Positions 1-11,745 of a stretch of 64,000 nucleotides of DNA are shown in pieces. The position numbers and the translations under genes are program-made. Below the pieces are notes generated by a model. That model saw only the letters and a program-made list of their open reading frames with translations. It was not told the DNA's origin and ran no database searches. Position 1 is the stretch's first letter, and every line of letters starts with the position of its first letter. The DNA is from Aselliscus stoliczkanus (taxonomy: Eukaryota; Chordata; Mammalia; Chiroptera; Hipposideridae): contig CM066737.1 of NCBI GenBank assembly GCA_033961575.1, forward strand, positions 97,306,709 to 97,370,708, read 5' to 3'.

Positions 1-804
1 ATCAGGGACGAGCAAACTTTTTCTGTAAAAGGCCAGATAGTAAATAATCTCGATTTTGCAGGCCATATGGTCTCTATCACAACTACGCAACTCTGCTGTT
101 TCACCCAGGAAAGCAACTGCAGGTGACATGGAAATGAATGGCTGTGGCTGTGTTCTAATAAAACTTTATTTATAGACACTAAAAGTTGAATCTCTTATAA
201 CGTTTATGTTTCATGATATATTGTGTTTTTTTTATTTTATATAAACCATTTAAAAATGTTAAATTCTGGGCTGGCCAAGTGGTACACTGGTTAAGAGCTG
301 GCTCGGGATGCCAGAGGCCCCGGTTCAGATCCCAAATATGAGGGCCACAGACACTGCCCTCTACAGCTAACAACAGCTCCACCTGGAGCTGGGCTGCACA
401 AGCCCCTGCAACGGTGTAGGCTGCAGCTCCTGCTACAGTGGATTGCCACAGGCTACAGTGAGTGGCCGGCAGCCAGCATGATCGGCTGGCAGCTGGTGTG
501 AGCTGCCAATAGCCATGGTGAGCGACCATCCAGAGGCCAGCGACCGATCTGCCTCATCCAGGAAGAGTACAATGACAATGCCAACATGGACCAGTGAAGT
601 AACGTCCTCTGCAACTAGACTGAAGAACAAAAGGACAGCAGCTTGTCTGTTCCCCTTCCCCAATTCCCCAACACTGTTCCCCTCCCCCAATTTCCCAACA
701 AAATCTTTAAAAAAAAAATGTAAAATCCAATCTTAGCTTGTGAGACATACAAAAACAGGCATCATGCGGAATGTGACCTGAGAGCCATAGTTTGCTGGGC
801 TGAC
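1..804 (+). mobile_element. hAT-Charlie-type DNA transposon, split by a SINE
   Basis: The first 178 bases carry the mammalian hAT sequence with AGCAAACTTTTTCTGTAAA and a GGCCATATGGTCTC block. The element resumes at about 720 with the ACAAAAACAGGC and CATAGTTTGCTG end. The SINE at 268-719 interrupts it. The left end is cut by the window. It resembles the MER30/MER107 group, but the subfamily is not certain. Confidence 0.75.
268..719 (+). mobile_element. Long-form tRNA-headed SINE, copy 1
   Basis: About 450 bp. It starts GGGCTGGCCAAGTGG, with A-box- and B-box-like tRNA motifs in the first 80 bases, then the ACTGCCCTC boundary, a body of about 330 nt, an AACAAAATCTTT end and an A tail. It sits in the hAT element above, flanked by imperfect AAAATGTTAAAT / AAAATGTAAAAT duplications. 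Confidence 0.85.
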
Positions 805-937
805 AAAGATAATTCAATGAGGGTAAATTGTTCATTAAGTGGCCTCAATTAGTGGCACAGGGCCTACTACACAGTAGTGTACAAAGTGAACCATGCTGAA
901 CAGTGTGGAGGATGTGGAGTGTGAGAGTGAGTGAGTG

Positions 938-948
938 ACTGTGTGTAT

Positions 949-979
<31 letters not shown>
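938..979 (+). repeat. (TG)n microsatellite
   Basis: A TG dinucleotide run with a few early interruptions. The cysteine/valine open frame over it is an artefact. Confidence 0.95.
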
Positions 980-1055
980 CCCATGCACATATACATGAGT
1001 AACTTAGCTACTTTTTATTTGTTTCTGTTTTGTTCTTTGCTATTACTAATATATA

Positions 1056-1291
1056 CCGGGGGTACCAAAAACTGTATACAAGTGGACACTTTGGTCAACA
1101 TTGCTCAAGCAGTAGATCGCCATAATCAGAAGTGTCTGGATGCTGATGGTAACCAGTTTGAGTACCTCTCGTAACTGCAGAAGTCAAACATGACTTGCAT
1201 TCATCTTTTGTTATCGGTATATATTGAGTATTATAATTTTAATAGGGTTTTCCTTTCTTAAAATGTGTATACATTATTTTGGCACCCTCTG
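1056..1291 (+). mobile_element. Non-autonomous Tc1/mariner-type element, copy 1
   Basis: 236 bp bounded by inverted ends of the type GGGGTRCCAAAA-TGTATACA and by TA on each side. Its first half reads in frame as a peptide ending QKCLDADGNQFEYLS and a stop, resembling the extreme C-terminus of some Tc1-like transposases. The second copy at 10204-10440 is inverted relative to this one. No full transposase is present. Confidence 0.8.
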
Positions 1292-3250
1292 TACATGCAA
1301 CAAATCTTAATTGCTTGGAAGTGTATTCCTTGCCCTACAGTGTTAGGGTTAGAGCTTTCAAAATCATAATTTCTGTGGAGATAACAGAGTCCATCAAGTG
1401 AAGATTATTACTTTGAGAAAGAAAGAATAACTATCACAAATAAACTCAGAAAAACAAGGAACATTGAAAATTTAAAACGTAACATGATTTACTTTCAAGT
1501 CACCCCTCCCTCCCAGAATTTTCCAAAAAGTGTACTACAACTTGATAGTGCTGGGGGAAAGAACAGAACCAAATATAATTATGCTTTATTTGTCTTTGAG
1601 CTCTAAAATAGCATGTAATTTTTACACAGATGACCAAATTGATTTAAAGATTGGTTAGGTTGACTGCTTTACTCCTCGATTTTTAAAGCCACTTAGTATT
1701 AAGTTGATGGGCAGAAAGCAAGATGGAAAGCTCATTTGTTTTAATCCCACTGACTTGACTATTTAAGAGAGTCAGGTAAATTCTCAAATGTCTTGCATGC
1801 ATTGCATCAAAGGGATAGCTTTAATCACTTAATTAAACAGCTTTGTGTTTCCTCCACACAGCTAAGTCTTAGCATATTTTTTTATTAATTTAACCAACAT
1901 AAGAAAAAATGGAACAACTGATGATCAACTGCCCTTTTAAAAACAATTTATAGCACAACTTTCTTAAGCTTACAATGGCTTTGAAAGCTCCAGTCAGGCT
2001 TAACCACACCAAGGCCTCATTTTCTCTGATGAGTTCTATAATAACTAGCAAACATCAATCAAAATTCTGAGCTTTAAGCACGCGGAAGTTCAGGAGACTG
2101 TACATAAATTACGCTATCCTTGAAAACAATGGCAGTTTCCATAATGCCAAACAAATGATTGGCTGAAGATATTATCCTAAGCAAAGCTAATGGCATTGAT
2201 GGAAATTAGCCTGGGGAACAGGCTTTAATATCTTTTGGGGCTATCTGGATCCCACAAATAATAACAATGCAGTTATCTAACAAATCAAATTTTATCTTCT
2301 CGATAAGAATGGCACTGATTTATTATGAGTCTTCGAAAACTTTAATTCTGCAAATTGCTTTTGGGTGTGGTTTGCAGGCTCATGCATCACACTGGAGCAG
2401 AGGATAGATAAGTGTCCCCACGAACATGAGGGTTTTGTAAGTACAAGTCACAGCTCTGATTTTATAAGACGTGGAAGGTAGGAATGCTCAGATTTCAGGT
2501 CTTCCATCCTTAACCCTGCCTGAGGAATGTCCCAGGACAGCAGACAATCCCCATTGTTCTCTGATAGGGACAACATTCTAGAAAAGCATGTTCCAAATTA
2601 TAAACAAGCTCCATCCATCTGTCCTCTCTCTTGAAAACACCAACTCTATGTATTTGGATGTGGGTAGTTTTTCCAGTCTGAAAAGGAAAACTCCTCAGGC
2701 CTGGGGAACACATAATTGAGCCATAATGGCATAAAGCATTTCCCTGGTGTTTTTGTGATGGTCCTCTCACTTGGGTGAGCACTGCATCCAACAGTTAAAG
2801 AAAGAAACCAACATTTGGACTTTCTTAGGAAATAGATAGAGCAGTGAGCAGCAGTAGAGCTAAGAACCCAAAACCATCCTGATTCATCCATAAAACAACA
2901 CATCCCTCTAAGATATGGGGAAATATTACCTTAAAAATAGAGGCAATTCTATGTATTCTGTTTAAAACTGAATAGGAGAGTGGCCAGATCATATAATTTA
3001 AAAAAATCGATGTCTTTTTATTTCTTGCAATTACTTGTAGTAAATTGCTTACAAAGTTTTTGCAAATAGAACAGCTGCTAGACCTGTTCAAATGAGTATC
3101 CTAAGTCTCAATTAGCTAAATCCATTTGTCAAGACATAGCTAAGATTTTTTTAAAAGCTCAAGAGCCGGAACAATCCTACATTATAGTTAGGCTTTTATA
3201 TGGGTCAAAGTAAATATCTTTCTCTGTCCCACACACAAGGCTTTACCATC

Positions 3251-4030
3251 AGGGGTCAGTAAACTACAACCCACAGGCCAAAACCAGCCCACCACCTGTT
3301 TTTGTAAATAAAGTTTTATTGGAACTTTGTTTTATTGAAACAGTGGAGTCCAGAATATGCCACTGTGGCATAAGAATTATTTTGACATGAAGGCATTTGA
3401 GAATCAACAATCGTAGAGAGAGGCTTTCCCTGTACTCCCCTTATCTGCCTAAAAGGAGAGCCCTCCAAAAGAATTCCACGGTCATAAGTCTCCTTTAATG
3501 GGGGGTTCCCGTCCTAGGGGGAAAGAAAACAATGACTACTATCACTAGAGAAGAGAACTCAATGCGGAGATAAGAAACTAGATAAACAGACTTTACTGAA
3601 ACAAACATTACCTTCCATTAGTTTTCCCCCTGTATTTCTCAATCATTTCCCACCATTTATGGTCCCTTGAAATCATAACTCCTTCCCCTTTGTTAAGATG
3701 GTGTGTAAGGCCCAAATTCTCAATGCTTCTTTGAGCTACATTTTCTGAGTTCCCACATATTCAAGAGATAAATTTTGTCTTTTCTCTTGCTAATCTGTCT
3801 TTTGCCAGTTTAATTCACAGGACCCTCAACACTGAACCTAAAAGTGTAGAGGAAAAGTTTTTCCTCTCCAACAACAGCCATGCTCCTTTGTTTACATGTT
3901 CTTTATGGCCACCATCATGCCACAGCTACAGAGTTGTAACAGAGCAGTTGCAACGGAGACCATAGCACCTGCAAAGCCTAAAATATTTACTATTTGGTTC
4001 TTTGCAGAAAAAGTTTGCCAACACCTTTTC
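3251..4030 (-). mobile_element. hAT-Charlie-type element split by an LTR
   Basis: The reverse-oriented ends are at 3251-3325 (GTCAGTAAACTACAACCCAC, then a TAAAGTTTTATTGG block) and at 3873-4030, finishing GAAAAAGTTTGCCAACACC. The roughly 545 bp between them is foreign. It is the same family as the element at 1-804 and the one at 9575-9810. Confidence 0.75.
3326..3872 (+). mobile_element. Solo retroviral-type LTR inserted in a hAT element
   Basis: It begins near TGTTTTATTG and ends TTCCTCTCCAACA. A central CAGAATATGCC...GGCATAAG block and the 3' end match the LTR-like segments at 28563-29204 and 46510-47038. No viral coding sequence accompanies it. The ends are approximate and the family name is not certain. 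Confidence 0.6.
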
Positions 4031-4104
4031 TACATAAGAGGTTCTCAGATTTTTCGAACCTAATAGTAAAGCCAGCAAGGGAAAACTAAGAGGCAAAGGT
4101 TAAT

Positions 4105-4611
4105 TTTTTATTGAGGTATAATTGACATACAACATTATATTAGTTTCAGGTGTACAACAAAATGATTCAATATTTGTATACACTGCTAAATGATCACCAT
4201 AATAAGGCTAGTTACCATCTGTCACCATACAAAATTACAAATTTATTTTCTTGTGATGAATATGAGTTACTCTCCTAGCAACTTTCAAATATGCAATACA
4301 ATGTTATTGACTACGGTCACCATGCTGTACTTACATCTCCATGACTTATTTATTTTAGAACTGTAAGTTTGTACCTCTTGATCCACTTCACCCATTTTGT
4401 CCACCTCCCAGCCCCCATCTACTCTGGCAACCAACAATCTGTTCTCTGTAACTGAGTTTGATTTGTTTTGTTTCTACATATAAGTGAAATCATATGATAT
4501 TCTCTCTCTGACTTATTTCATTTAGCATTAATACCCTCCAGGACCATCCATGTTTTCACAAATGGCAAGAGTTAAATCTTTTTTACAGCTGAGGAGTATT
4601 CCATTGTTTGT

Positions 4612-4643
<32 letters not shown>

Positions 4644-5215
4644 GGCATCTTCTTTATCCATTTATCCATAGACCATAGATGGACACAGGTTGCTTCCATA
4701 TCTTGACTATTGTAAAAAAAAAATGCTGCAATGAACATAGGAATGCACATATCTTTTCGAGTTAGTGTTTTCGTTTTCTTCAGATAAATACCCAGAAATA
4801 GAATTACTGAACCATAGGTAGCTCTACTTTTAATTTTTTTGAGGAGCCTCCATACTGATTTCCATAGTGGCTGCACCAATTTGCAATCCCACCAACAGTA
4901 CACAAGGGTTCCCTTTTCTCTACATCCTTGCCAGCACGTTACTTCTTGTCTTTTTGATAATAGCCACTGTGACAGGTGTGAGGTGATATCTCATTGTGGT
5001 TTTGATTTGCATTTCCCTGATGACTAGCAATGCTGAGCATCTTTTCATGTATTGTTGGCCATCTGTATGTCTTCTTGGTGAAAATACCTAATCAGATCTT
5101 CTGTCCATTTTTTAATCACATTGTTTGTTTGTTTTTTAATCACATTGTTTGCTATTGAGTTGTATCATTTCTTTATCTACTTTGGATATTAAGCCCTGCT
5201 TCATCAAGATATAAA
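4105..5215 (-). mobile_element. Old LINE-1 3' end (L1M-like)
   Basis: Antisense ORF2 C-terminus and 3'UTR. Minus-strand frames show fragments such as [17 protein letters not shown]. The 3'UTR antisense motif TTGAGGTATAATTGACATAC is at 4113-4132. A (TG)n tract lies inside. It is heavily mutated and 5' truncated. Confidence 0.85.
4607..4643 (+). repeat. (TG)n microsatellite
   Basis: A TG run inside the LINE-1 fragment. Confidence 0.93.
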
Positions 5216-5814
5216 CATGTAATTAAACTTGTAATAATGCTTCAAGTTTTGTTTAGGTAAATACCTGAATTTTAAAAACAGAGCCAGCATACAGATATTA
5301 ACCCAAAATGGAAATTAATACCATGGAAAAATTAATGTACTTTTTGGGTAAAGGAAAAATGCATACAAATTATTAAAAATCATTTTCAAATGTCAAGATT
5401 CAAAGGGCTTAGAAATACACATGCAACATCTGGTCCCTAACACCTAACATTTCTCAGATAAATTTAATCAACTACTTAATCCTCCTCCAATTGTTAAATT
5501 ACTTATTTAAACAGGAAGCAAGCTGAAGATTAACTTAAATAAACATGTCCCATTCTCTCATCAACAGTTCAATTGAGTGGGAATTGTCATCGTTCTTTCC
5601 ATTAAGCTTTACCTCTGACATGAACAATTCTTTACTAGCCTATAAAAACTTTTGAACTACATTCCACATAACATTGGGGGAGAGATCAAAGGGGATAATT
5701 TTGCTGAATTATTAAATTAGACAAATGTGAACTGTCATACACTTTTTCTAACAAAGGAGACAGCTGTAGAGTCAGTGCCCATACATATTGCATGTTCCTC
5801 TGACATTGGAGTCC

Positions 5815-5965
5815 TGTAGTTCAGGGCTTTTCAAAGCTTTGTCCTTGGACTGGCAGCATCAGCATCACTTGGGAGCTTGTTAACAATGCAGAATCATGGA
5901 CACACCTCAGACCTACTAAGTCAGAATGTCTCTGAGTTGCATCCCAGGACTCTCCATTGTAACAA
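5815..5965 (-). mobile_element. MER5A-like element
   Basis: Reverse-oriented hAT-type MER5A signature: GCAGCATCAGCATCACTTGG, AGCTTGTTAACAATGCAGAA and CCTACTAAGTCAGAAT. It is old and diverged. Confidence 0.8.
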
Positions 5966-5977
5966 ACCTTGCCATTA

Positions 5978-6197
5978 GGCAGGGTTACTCAGCCTCAGCA
6001 CTACTGACGATTGGGCTGAATTATTCTTATTTTGGGGGTCTGTCCTGTGCATTGTGGGATGCTTAGCAGCATCCCTGGCCTCTACCCACTAAATGCCAAA
6101 AACTTTCCTCCCTCCTTTCCAGTTGTGATCAAAAATGTCTCCAGACCTTGCCAAATGTCTCCTGAAGATACAGTATCACCCGGGTTAAGAACTACTG
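5978..6197 (-). mobile_element. MER20-like element
   Basis: Signature blocks GTGCATTGTGGGATGCTTAG, CCTGGCCTCTACCCACTAAA and TGTCTCCAGACCTTGCCAAA lie in the order of a reversed MER20. Confidence 0.85.
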
Positions 6198-6574
6198 TGG
6201 CAGAAGATTCTCATGCATGCTCAAGTTAGAGACATTCTTTGCTCTGGATTGTGGTACCTGCCAAGGCTTTGAGACCCACTTTTGGGAACCCTGACACTAT
6301 TATCCATTCACAAGAAGAGGACTCGTCTACTCCTTCAATATTCCTTTATATTGTGTTTCACTATAGTCACCACTATAGTGCCATTAGGTGCACTTTATGA
6401 AGAAAACACCACAATCATCTCTCCCACCAATTTTGGAATGTGCTTCAGGTATTTGCAGTTCAACCTAATATCTGGCCAACACCACCTAAATCCCAGGATG
6501 ATAGGTAGGGGCAAACAATTAATCAACAATTGGAAAATGCTTTGCAACTAGCAGTCACAATACAAATACACCCC

Positions 6575-6694
6575 TTGGATGGACCGAGTAGTGCATTGGT
6601 TAAGTGCTGGCTTGGGAAGCCAGCGGCCCTGGTTTGGGTCCCACATATGAGGGCCAGTGACACTGCCCTCAAATAAAAACAAAACAAAACAAAA
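6575..6694 (+). mobile_element. Short-form tRNA-headed SINE with perfect duplication
   Basis: About 105 bp of tRNA-like head, ending at ACTGCCCTC and followed directly by an A-rich tail. An exact 18-bp target-site duplication, ACAATACAAATACACCCC, lies at 6557-6574 and 6695-6712. This proves the short form is a complete unit and not a broken long copy. Confidence 0.93.
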
Positions 6695-7479
6695 ACAATA
6701 CAAATACACCCCAAGAACTCAGAGATGTTCACATTAAAATTTCTAATAACTTTTCTCTCTATTATTTGGCAAAATGCATTTTTAAGTACTTTGAGATATC
6801 TAAAAAGTCACGTTAATACAATTACAGTTCACTGAAAAATTAGCATAAGATCCAGTTTGAAAGCTAAAATCAGTCATAGTAGGGTAATATTCCATTTAAT
6901 TATAAAGATTAATTCAACCTTCATTTATTTCTGCATGTGTTTGGTCTTTTCATTTTTCACAGAACACCCAAGATTCAAATGCCATCTGGTAGAATTGCTG
7001 CACAAGGGTCAGTAGCATCTATCAGAGTTGCAGATTTCATTTCAAAGTAGACTTGATAAAAGGACAAGGGGAAGGAGGGAAAAGAGGAAGGTAGAGGCAA
7101 TAGAGACTAAATTTTAAAATGAGGTTTTCCACCAATTCGATGGGCCTGTATTCCTTGCTCTCCTTTTTTCCCAGCCATGCCACCTGCACAAACAGTCCCA
7201 AATAACAAGTCCTGCCATACCGATTTACCATATTTTCTGAAAAAGCCAGGTAAAGACTCAAACAGTGTTGTGAATAACAGTGGGAACTATCACCATGAAT
7301 TACATCTACCACGTTTTTTAAAATGTATTTACAACTTTCTTAAAACTTGGTCTTAGTCACATGGTGATTAAGACTGATCATCTTCATAATAACATCAGTT
7401 CAAGCACAGATCAAAGATTTTTTGAACACATACACATATCTGTTAGTAGCTCTGAGACAAGATTGAAAACATTTATAGT

Positions 7480-7690
7480 ACCCAGAAGGCTCCCTTGGGT
7501 GCCTTGCCAGTCAATAATCTCTCTACCCACAAGATAACTACTATTCTGACTTCTATCTCCATAGATTAGTTTTACCTGTTCTTGAACTTCAAAAAAAAGT
7601 GTGCACTCTTTGGTATTTGGCTTCTTTCACACAACAGTATATCTGCGAAATTCATCCGTGTTGTTGCGTGTAGCAGGAGTTGAGATGCAC
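7480..7690 (-). mobile_element. Possible old LINE-1 fragment
   Basis: The order of phrases (CAGTCAATAATC, CCATAGATTAGTTTTACCTG, CTTTCACACAACAG) resembles an antisense L1M 3' region. It is diverged and assigned only by general likeness. Confidence 0.45.
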
Positions 7691-7934
7691 AGTTTAATAA
7701 ATTGCATTCCTGCCCTCAAGAAGCTCATAGTCAGCAACATACAGAGAACAGGATGTAAAAAAACTAATTAAACCAAAAAAACCCACTAGAAGAATGTAGA
7801 TAGAGGATGGGATCCGACAGGATGCGATGAGATGGGATGGGAAGGGATGGGAAGGACCTTGTGAAGAGGTCATCTTCAAAGAGATCTCAGAGCTAAATGT
7901 AATTAGTAACAATAAAAATAACATTTTTATTAGT

Positions 7935-8150
7935 AACAGAAGTAATGCTCTTTGTCGAACACCTACTATGGACCAGGTACTTCCTTATCACATCTAAATT
8001 TTACCTCAACTCCATCAAGTGGGTACAGATAACCTCCATTTCGCAGCTGAGGAAGTTGAGACACAGAAAGGGGAAATAATTCTCTCCAAGTCCCATAAGA
8101 AATAAGGGCCAAAACCAGTTCCTGAACCCAGATTAATTTAGCCTTAATCT
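7935..8150 (-). mobile_element. MIR SINE
   Basis: The GAACACCTACTATGGACCAG start and CGCAGCTGAGGAAGTTGAGA core match a MIR, with a degraded 3' end. Confidence 0.75.
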
Positions 8151-8257
8151 GACTTCAAAAAGCCCATATTTTCCCAAAACACATCATATTTGGGGGGATG
8201 AAAAATATTCTAGTATATAACTACTATTCATTTTTACAAATCCAAGTGAACTTGGAA

Positions 8258-8258
8258 A

Positions 8259-8300
<42 letters not shown>

Positions 8301-8301
8301 C
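8258..8301 (+). repeat. (GT)n(AT)n microsatellite
   Basis: A GT run passing into AT repeats. Confidence 0.95.
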
Positions 8302-9574
8302 ATCTCTGCATCAGTAACCATATTCAACATGACAAGATAAATAACATTCTCAGCTGTAACAATAACACAACACTTACAGAGTTTAAGTATACTTTTAAGA
8401 ATTTCTCCATCCTTCCCTAAAAGTCTTTCCATTAAGCTTTTGGTCCTGGACACCAGTGGGACTAAAACCTTGACTGAGAGCCCCTGGCAGACCAAGACTT
8501 AGCCAAGAGAGGAAATAAAAACAGAAAAGGAAAGGCAAGAAAGTATTTCTAGTTCGTCTAAACTATTATTCAGATCAGTCAAGGTAATGAGATAAATGAG
8601 ATTTCACCAGTAGAAGAAAGGTTCCAGAGAATGTGGGGAGCCCAGGGAGAGAAGGTTGTCAGTCTCATGGAGGAGATCCACTGGCAAAAAAAAACCCTGA
8701 GAAATGGAGTCTAGCATGAGCATCCCTGGCCCAAGAATTTCCCACCCTCGTCCTCCCATTTCAAAAGAGGAATGATATTGCTCCCTTAGGAATCTTGGCA
8801 TTGTCAAAAAGACATTAAGAGCTGGTTTGAATTTTGAACCACTTCAACTCAAAACTTTCCTGAAGCTTAAACCTGACTGGATTTGGGGTGAGAAATGCAG
8901 GAACATACACTAAGCAGATCTACCTTTGGACCTACCCCAGATGCCCATGAGATGGAACATGGGCCTTCTGAGCAAAGAGAGTCCTCTTTTCCAAATTTGG
9001 ACTCCCCAAAACTGACAATTTGGTCCTGCATTATCTGCTTGTAAGAATCTATTACTAGCAACATATAACTTTCTGCTGCTATAATAGCCATACCTATAGG
9101 TATGACATAGTCAGTGTGAATCACATGGGTCCACGGGCTTCGCTGCCCTGTACCGCTCAGACAGCCTGAGTTCCAGCCTCCATCCCTTCAGATTAAACTC
9201 CAGAGGTGAGTGAAAGAAGACAGACAGAGGAAATGCAACCTCAAGCCACCCTCTGCCTCCACAGTTCAGACCTCATTATTTATTCTGGGATGCCCATAGG
9301 CCACGTTTTGGAACAAATCTGGCTGTGTTTAGATCTACCTTTGAAAAGGCAGCCTAGGAAAGGCCACCTATACTCAAGGCAAAGCAATGAGCCACAGCCA
9401 AGGGACAATGTGGACTGTTTGTAAACAGCAGCCTGAATGTCATCATCAATTATTTATCATTCAACAAAGCCACGGAGTAACTTCTTACAAAGCCATTTCA
9501 TGCTTACTCAAGGTTCTGCCCAGTAAGGGAGGAAAGCAGCAAGGTGTTGGTCAAAAACTTGAGATTAAGAAATC

Positions 9575-9810
9575 TCTACACTAGGTCAGTAAGCTATGGC
9601 CCACAGGCCAAGTTCCTGCTGCTGCCTGATTTTGTAAATGAAGTTTTGTTGACATATGCCATGCCCATTTGTTCACATATCATCTATGGCTGTGTTCAGG
9701 CCACAACAGTAGACTGGAGTAGTTGCGGCAGAGACCACATGGTTTGCAAAGCCCAGAATATTTACCATTTGGTCCTTTACATGAACAGTTGGCCAACTCC
9801 TGCTGTACAG
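9575..9810 (-). mobile_element. hAT-Charlie-type element
   Basis: Reversed element running from GGTCAGTAAGCTATGGCCCA to CAGTTGGCCAACTCCTGCTG, uninterrupted. A third member of the family seen at 1-804 and 3251-4030. Confidence 0.78.
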
Positions 9811-9814
9811 TCCT

Positions 9815-9985
9815 ACTTCTCAAAGTGTGGTTCATGGTCCAGGGGCTTCGGCCTCACCTAGGAGCTTGTTAGAAATGCAGAATCTCAAGCTCCACTCCAA
9901 CCTTACTAAAAAATGTGCATTTTAACAAGGTCCCTGGGAGACTAGCGTGTACATTCAAATTTGAGCAGCACTGCTCTAACAGGGC
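9815..9985 (-). mobile_element. MER5A-like element
   Basis: CTTCTCAAAGTGTGGTTCAT, AGGAGCTTGTTAGAAATGCA and TTTGAGCAGCACTGCTC mark a complete reversed MER5A. Confidence 0.85.
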
Positions 9986-10009
9986 TCTGCTTCTCAAACT
10001 TGGCTGACT

Positions 10010-10084
10010 AGTTATTCACAACAGTCAAGGCATGGAAACAACGTAAGTGTCCATTGCTGGATGAATGGATAAAGAAACTGTGAT
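10010..10084 (+). mobile_element. Short LINE-1 ORF2 fragment
   Basis: TTCACAACAGTCAAGGCATG followed by GGATAAAGAAACTGTG matches the late ORF2 region seen in the longer L1 copies. It runs straight into the GATA array. Confidence 0.65.
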
Positions 10085-10085
10085 T

Positions 10086-10150
<65 letters not shown>

Positions 10151-10180
10151 CAGATAGATATAGATAGATAGATATAGATA
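10085..10180 (+). repeat. (GATA)n microsatellite
   Basis: About 23 tetranucleotide units, imperfect towards the 3' end. The tyrosine/serine/leucine/isoleucine frames across it are artefacts. Confidence 0.97.
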
Positions 10181-10203
10181 AAAATTACACACAGACACAT
10201 ATA

Positions 10204-10440
10204 CAGAGGATGCCAAAAAATGTATACACATTTTTAGAAAAGAAAAATCTATTAAAATTTTAATACACAATATATACCAATAACAAAAAATGAATACAAG
10301 TCACATTTGACTTCTGCAATTACAAGAGGTGCTCAAAGTGGTTCCCATCAGCATCCAGACACTTCTGATTACAGCAAACTATTGCTTGAGCAACGATGAC
10401 CAAACTGTCCACTTGTATACATTTTTTGGCACCCCTGGTG
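10204..10440 (-). mobile_element. Non-autonomous Tc1/mariner-type element, copy 2
   Basis: 237 bp, the reverse complement of the family copy at 1056-1291. TA lies at 10202-10203 and again at 10441-10442, as expected for Tc1/mariner insertion. The minus-strand frame retains QKCLDADGNHFEHLL and a stop, the same terminal peptide as copy 1. Confidence 0.85.
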
Positions 10441-10485
10441 TATGCATGTGTATGTACGCACACACATAGTATGATCAAAACACGT

Positions 10486-11050
10486 GGTCTAACAATTAAG
10501 TTCATGAACTTGTTGCAACGATGTTGCTAACCTTTTTTTGATATCGGAGGGATTGTTCATTATGAATTTGTGCCAACTGCACAAACAGTTAACGAAGTTT
10601 ACTATTTGGACGTGCTGAAAAGGCTGTGTGAAAAAATTAGATGAAAACGACTTGAACTTTTCACCAATTCATGGCTCTTGCATCACGACAGTGCACCAGC
10701 TCACATGGCACTGTCTGTGAGGGAGTTTTTAGCCAGTAAACAAATAACTGTATTGGAACACCCTCCCTACTCACCTGATCTGGCCCGCAATGACTTCTTT
10801 ACCCAGAGATAAAGAAAATATTGAAAGGAAGACATTTTGATGACATTCAGGAAATCAAGGGTGTTACAATGACAGCTCTGATGGCCATTCCAGAAAAAGA
10901 GTTCCAAAATTGCTTTGAAGGGTGGACTGGGTGCTAGCATTGGTGCATAGCTTCCCAAGGGCAGTACTACAAAGGTGACCATAGTGATATTCAGCAGTGA
11001 GGTATGTAGCACTTTTGCTAGGATGAGTTTGCAAACTTAATTGTCCGACC
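10486..11050 (+). mobile_element. Internally deleted mariner transposon
   Basis: The ends are inverted: GGTCTAACAATTAAGTT on the left and the complement of GGTCGGACAATTAAGTT on the right. The interior encodes the end of a mariner transposase with HHDSAPAH and LEHPPYSPDLARNDFF, including aspartates of the catalytic region. A full mariner is about 1.3 kb, so roughly 700 bp, including the N-terminal DNA-binding part, is missing. An in-frame stop and frame breaks make it dead. It abuts the Tc1-like element at 10204. Confidence 0.9.
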
Positions 11051-11286
11051 TCATGCAAAAAGGTCTTGGCAGCCTGAGGCTAAGTCCTTTCTCCATCATC
11101 ATTCAACAATAATTAGGTTTACTCAAATAATTCTGTGAGCCAACGTATATACTGGTCTTGAGCAAAGAAAAGAAATTCAGTGAATAATAAGGAACAACCT
11201 AACTAATGGAATAGGAAAATAGAAAAAAATTTAATGACACTCAGTCATCAGGTGTTAAAGAGAGGGGGTAAAAACAGTTCAAAATT

Positions 11287-11745
11287 GGGCAAGCCAAGTG
11301 GCGCATTGGTTAAGAGTTGGCTTGGGATGCCAGCAGCCCTGGTTCGGATCCCACATAAGAGGGCCAGTGACACTGCCCTCTAAGCTAACTACAGCTCCAC
11401 CTGGAGCTGGGTTGCAAACCCTGGCGATGGTGTAGGCTACAGCCCCTGCTGCAGTGGGCTGCCATAGGCTACAGTGAGTGGCCAGCAGCCAGCTTGAGCG
11501 GCTGGCAGCTGGCATGAGCTGCCAATAGCCGCTGTGAAGAGCTGTCCAGAGGCTGGCGACCAATCTGCCTCATCTGGGAAGAGCGCAATGAGGATACCAA
11601 CATGGGCCAGTGAAGCAACATCCTCCACAACTAGACTGAAGAACAAAAGGACAGCAACTTGTCTGTTCCCCTTCCCCGGTTCCCCAATGCTGTTTCCCTC
11701 CCCCAATTCCCCAATAAAATCTTAAAAAAAAAAAAAAAAAAAACA
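11287..11745 (+). mobile_element. Long-form SINE (outer member of a nest)
   Basis: Complete long SINE ending CCCCAATAAAATC and a long A tail. Its 5' duplication AAAACAGTTCAAAATT is at 11271-11286. The matching 3' copy was displaced to 12172-12187 by the second SINE. Confidence 0.92.

Noticed and set aside
10085..10180. GATA array considered as a CRISPR-like or regulatory repeat
   Set aside because: Simple tetranucleotide microsatellite without spacers.
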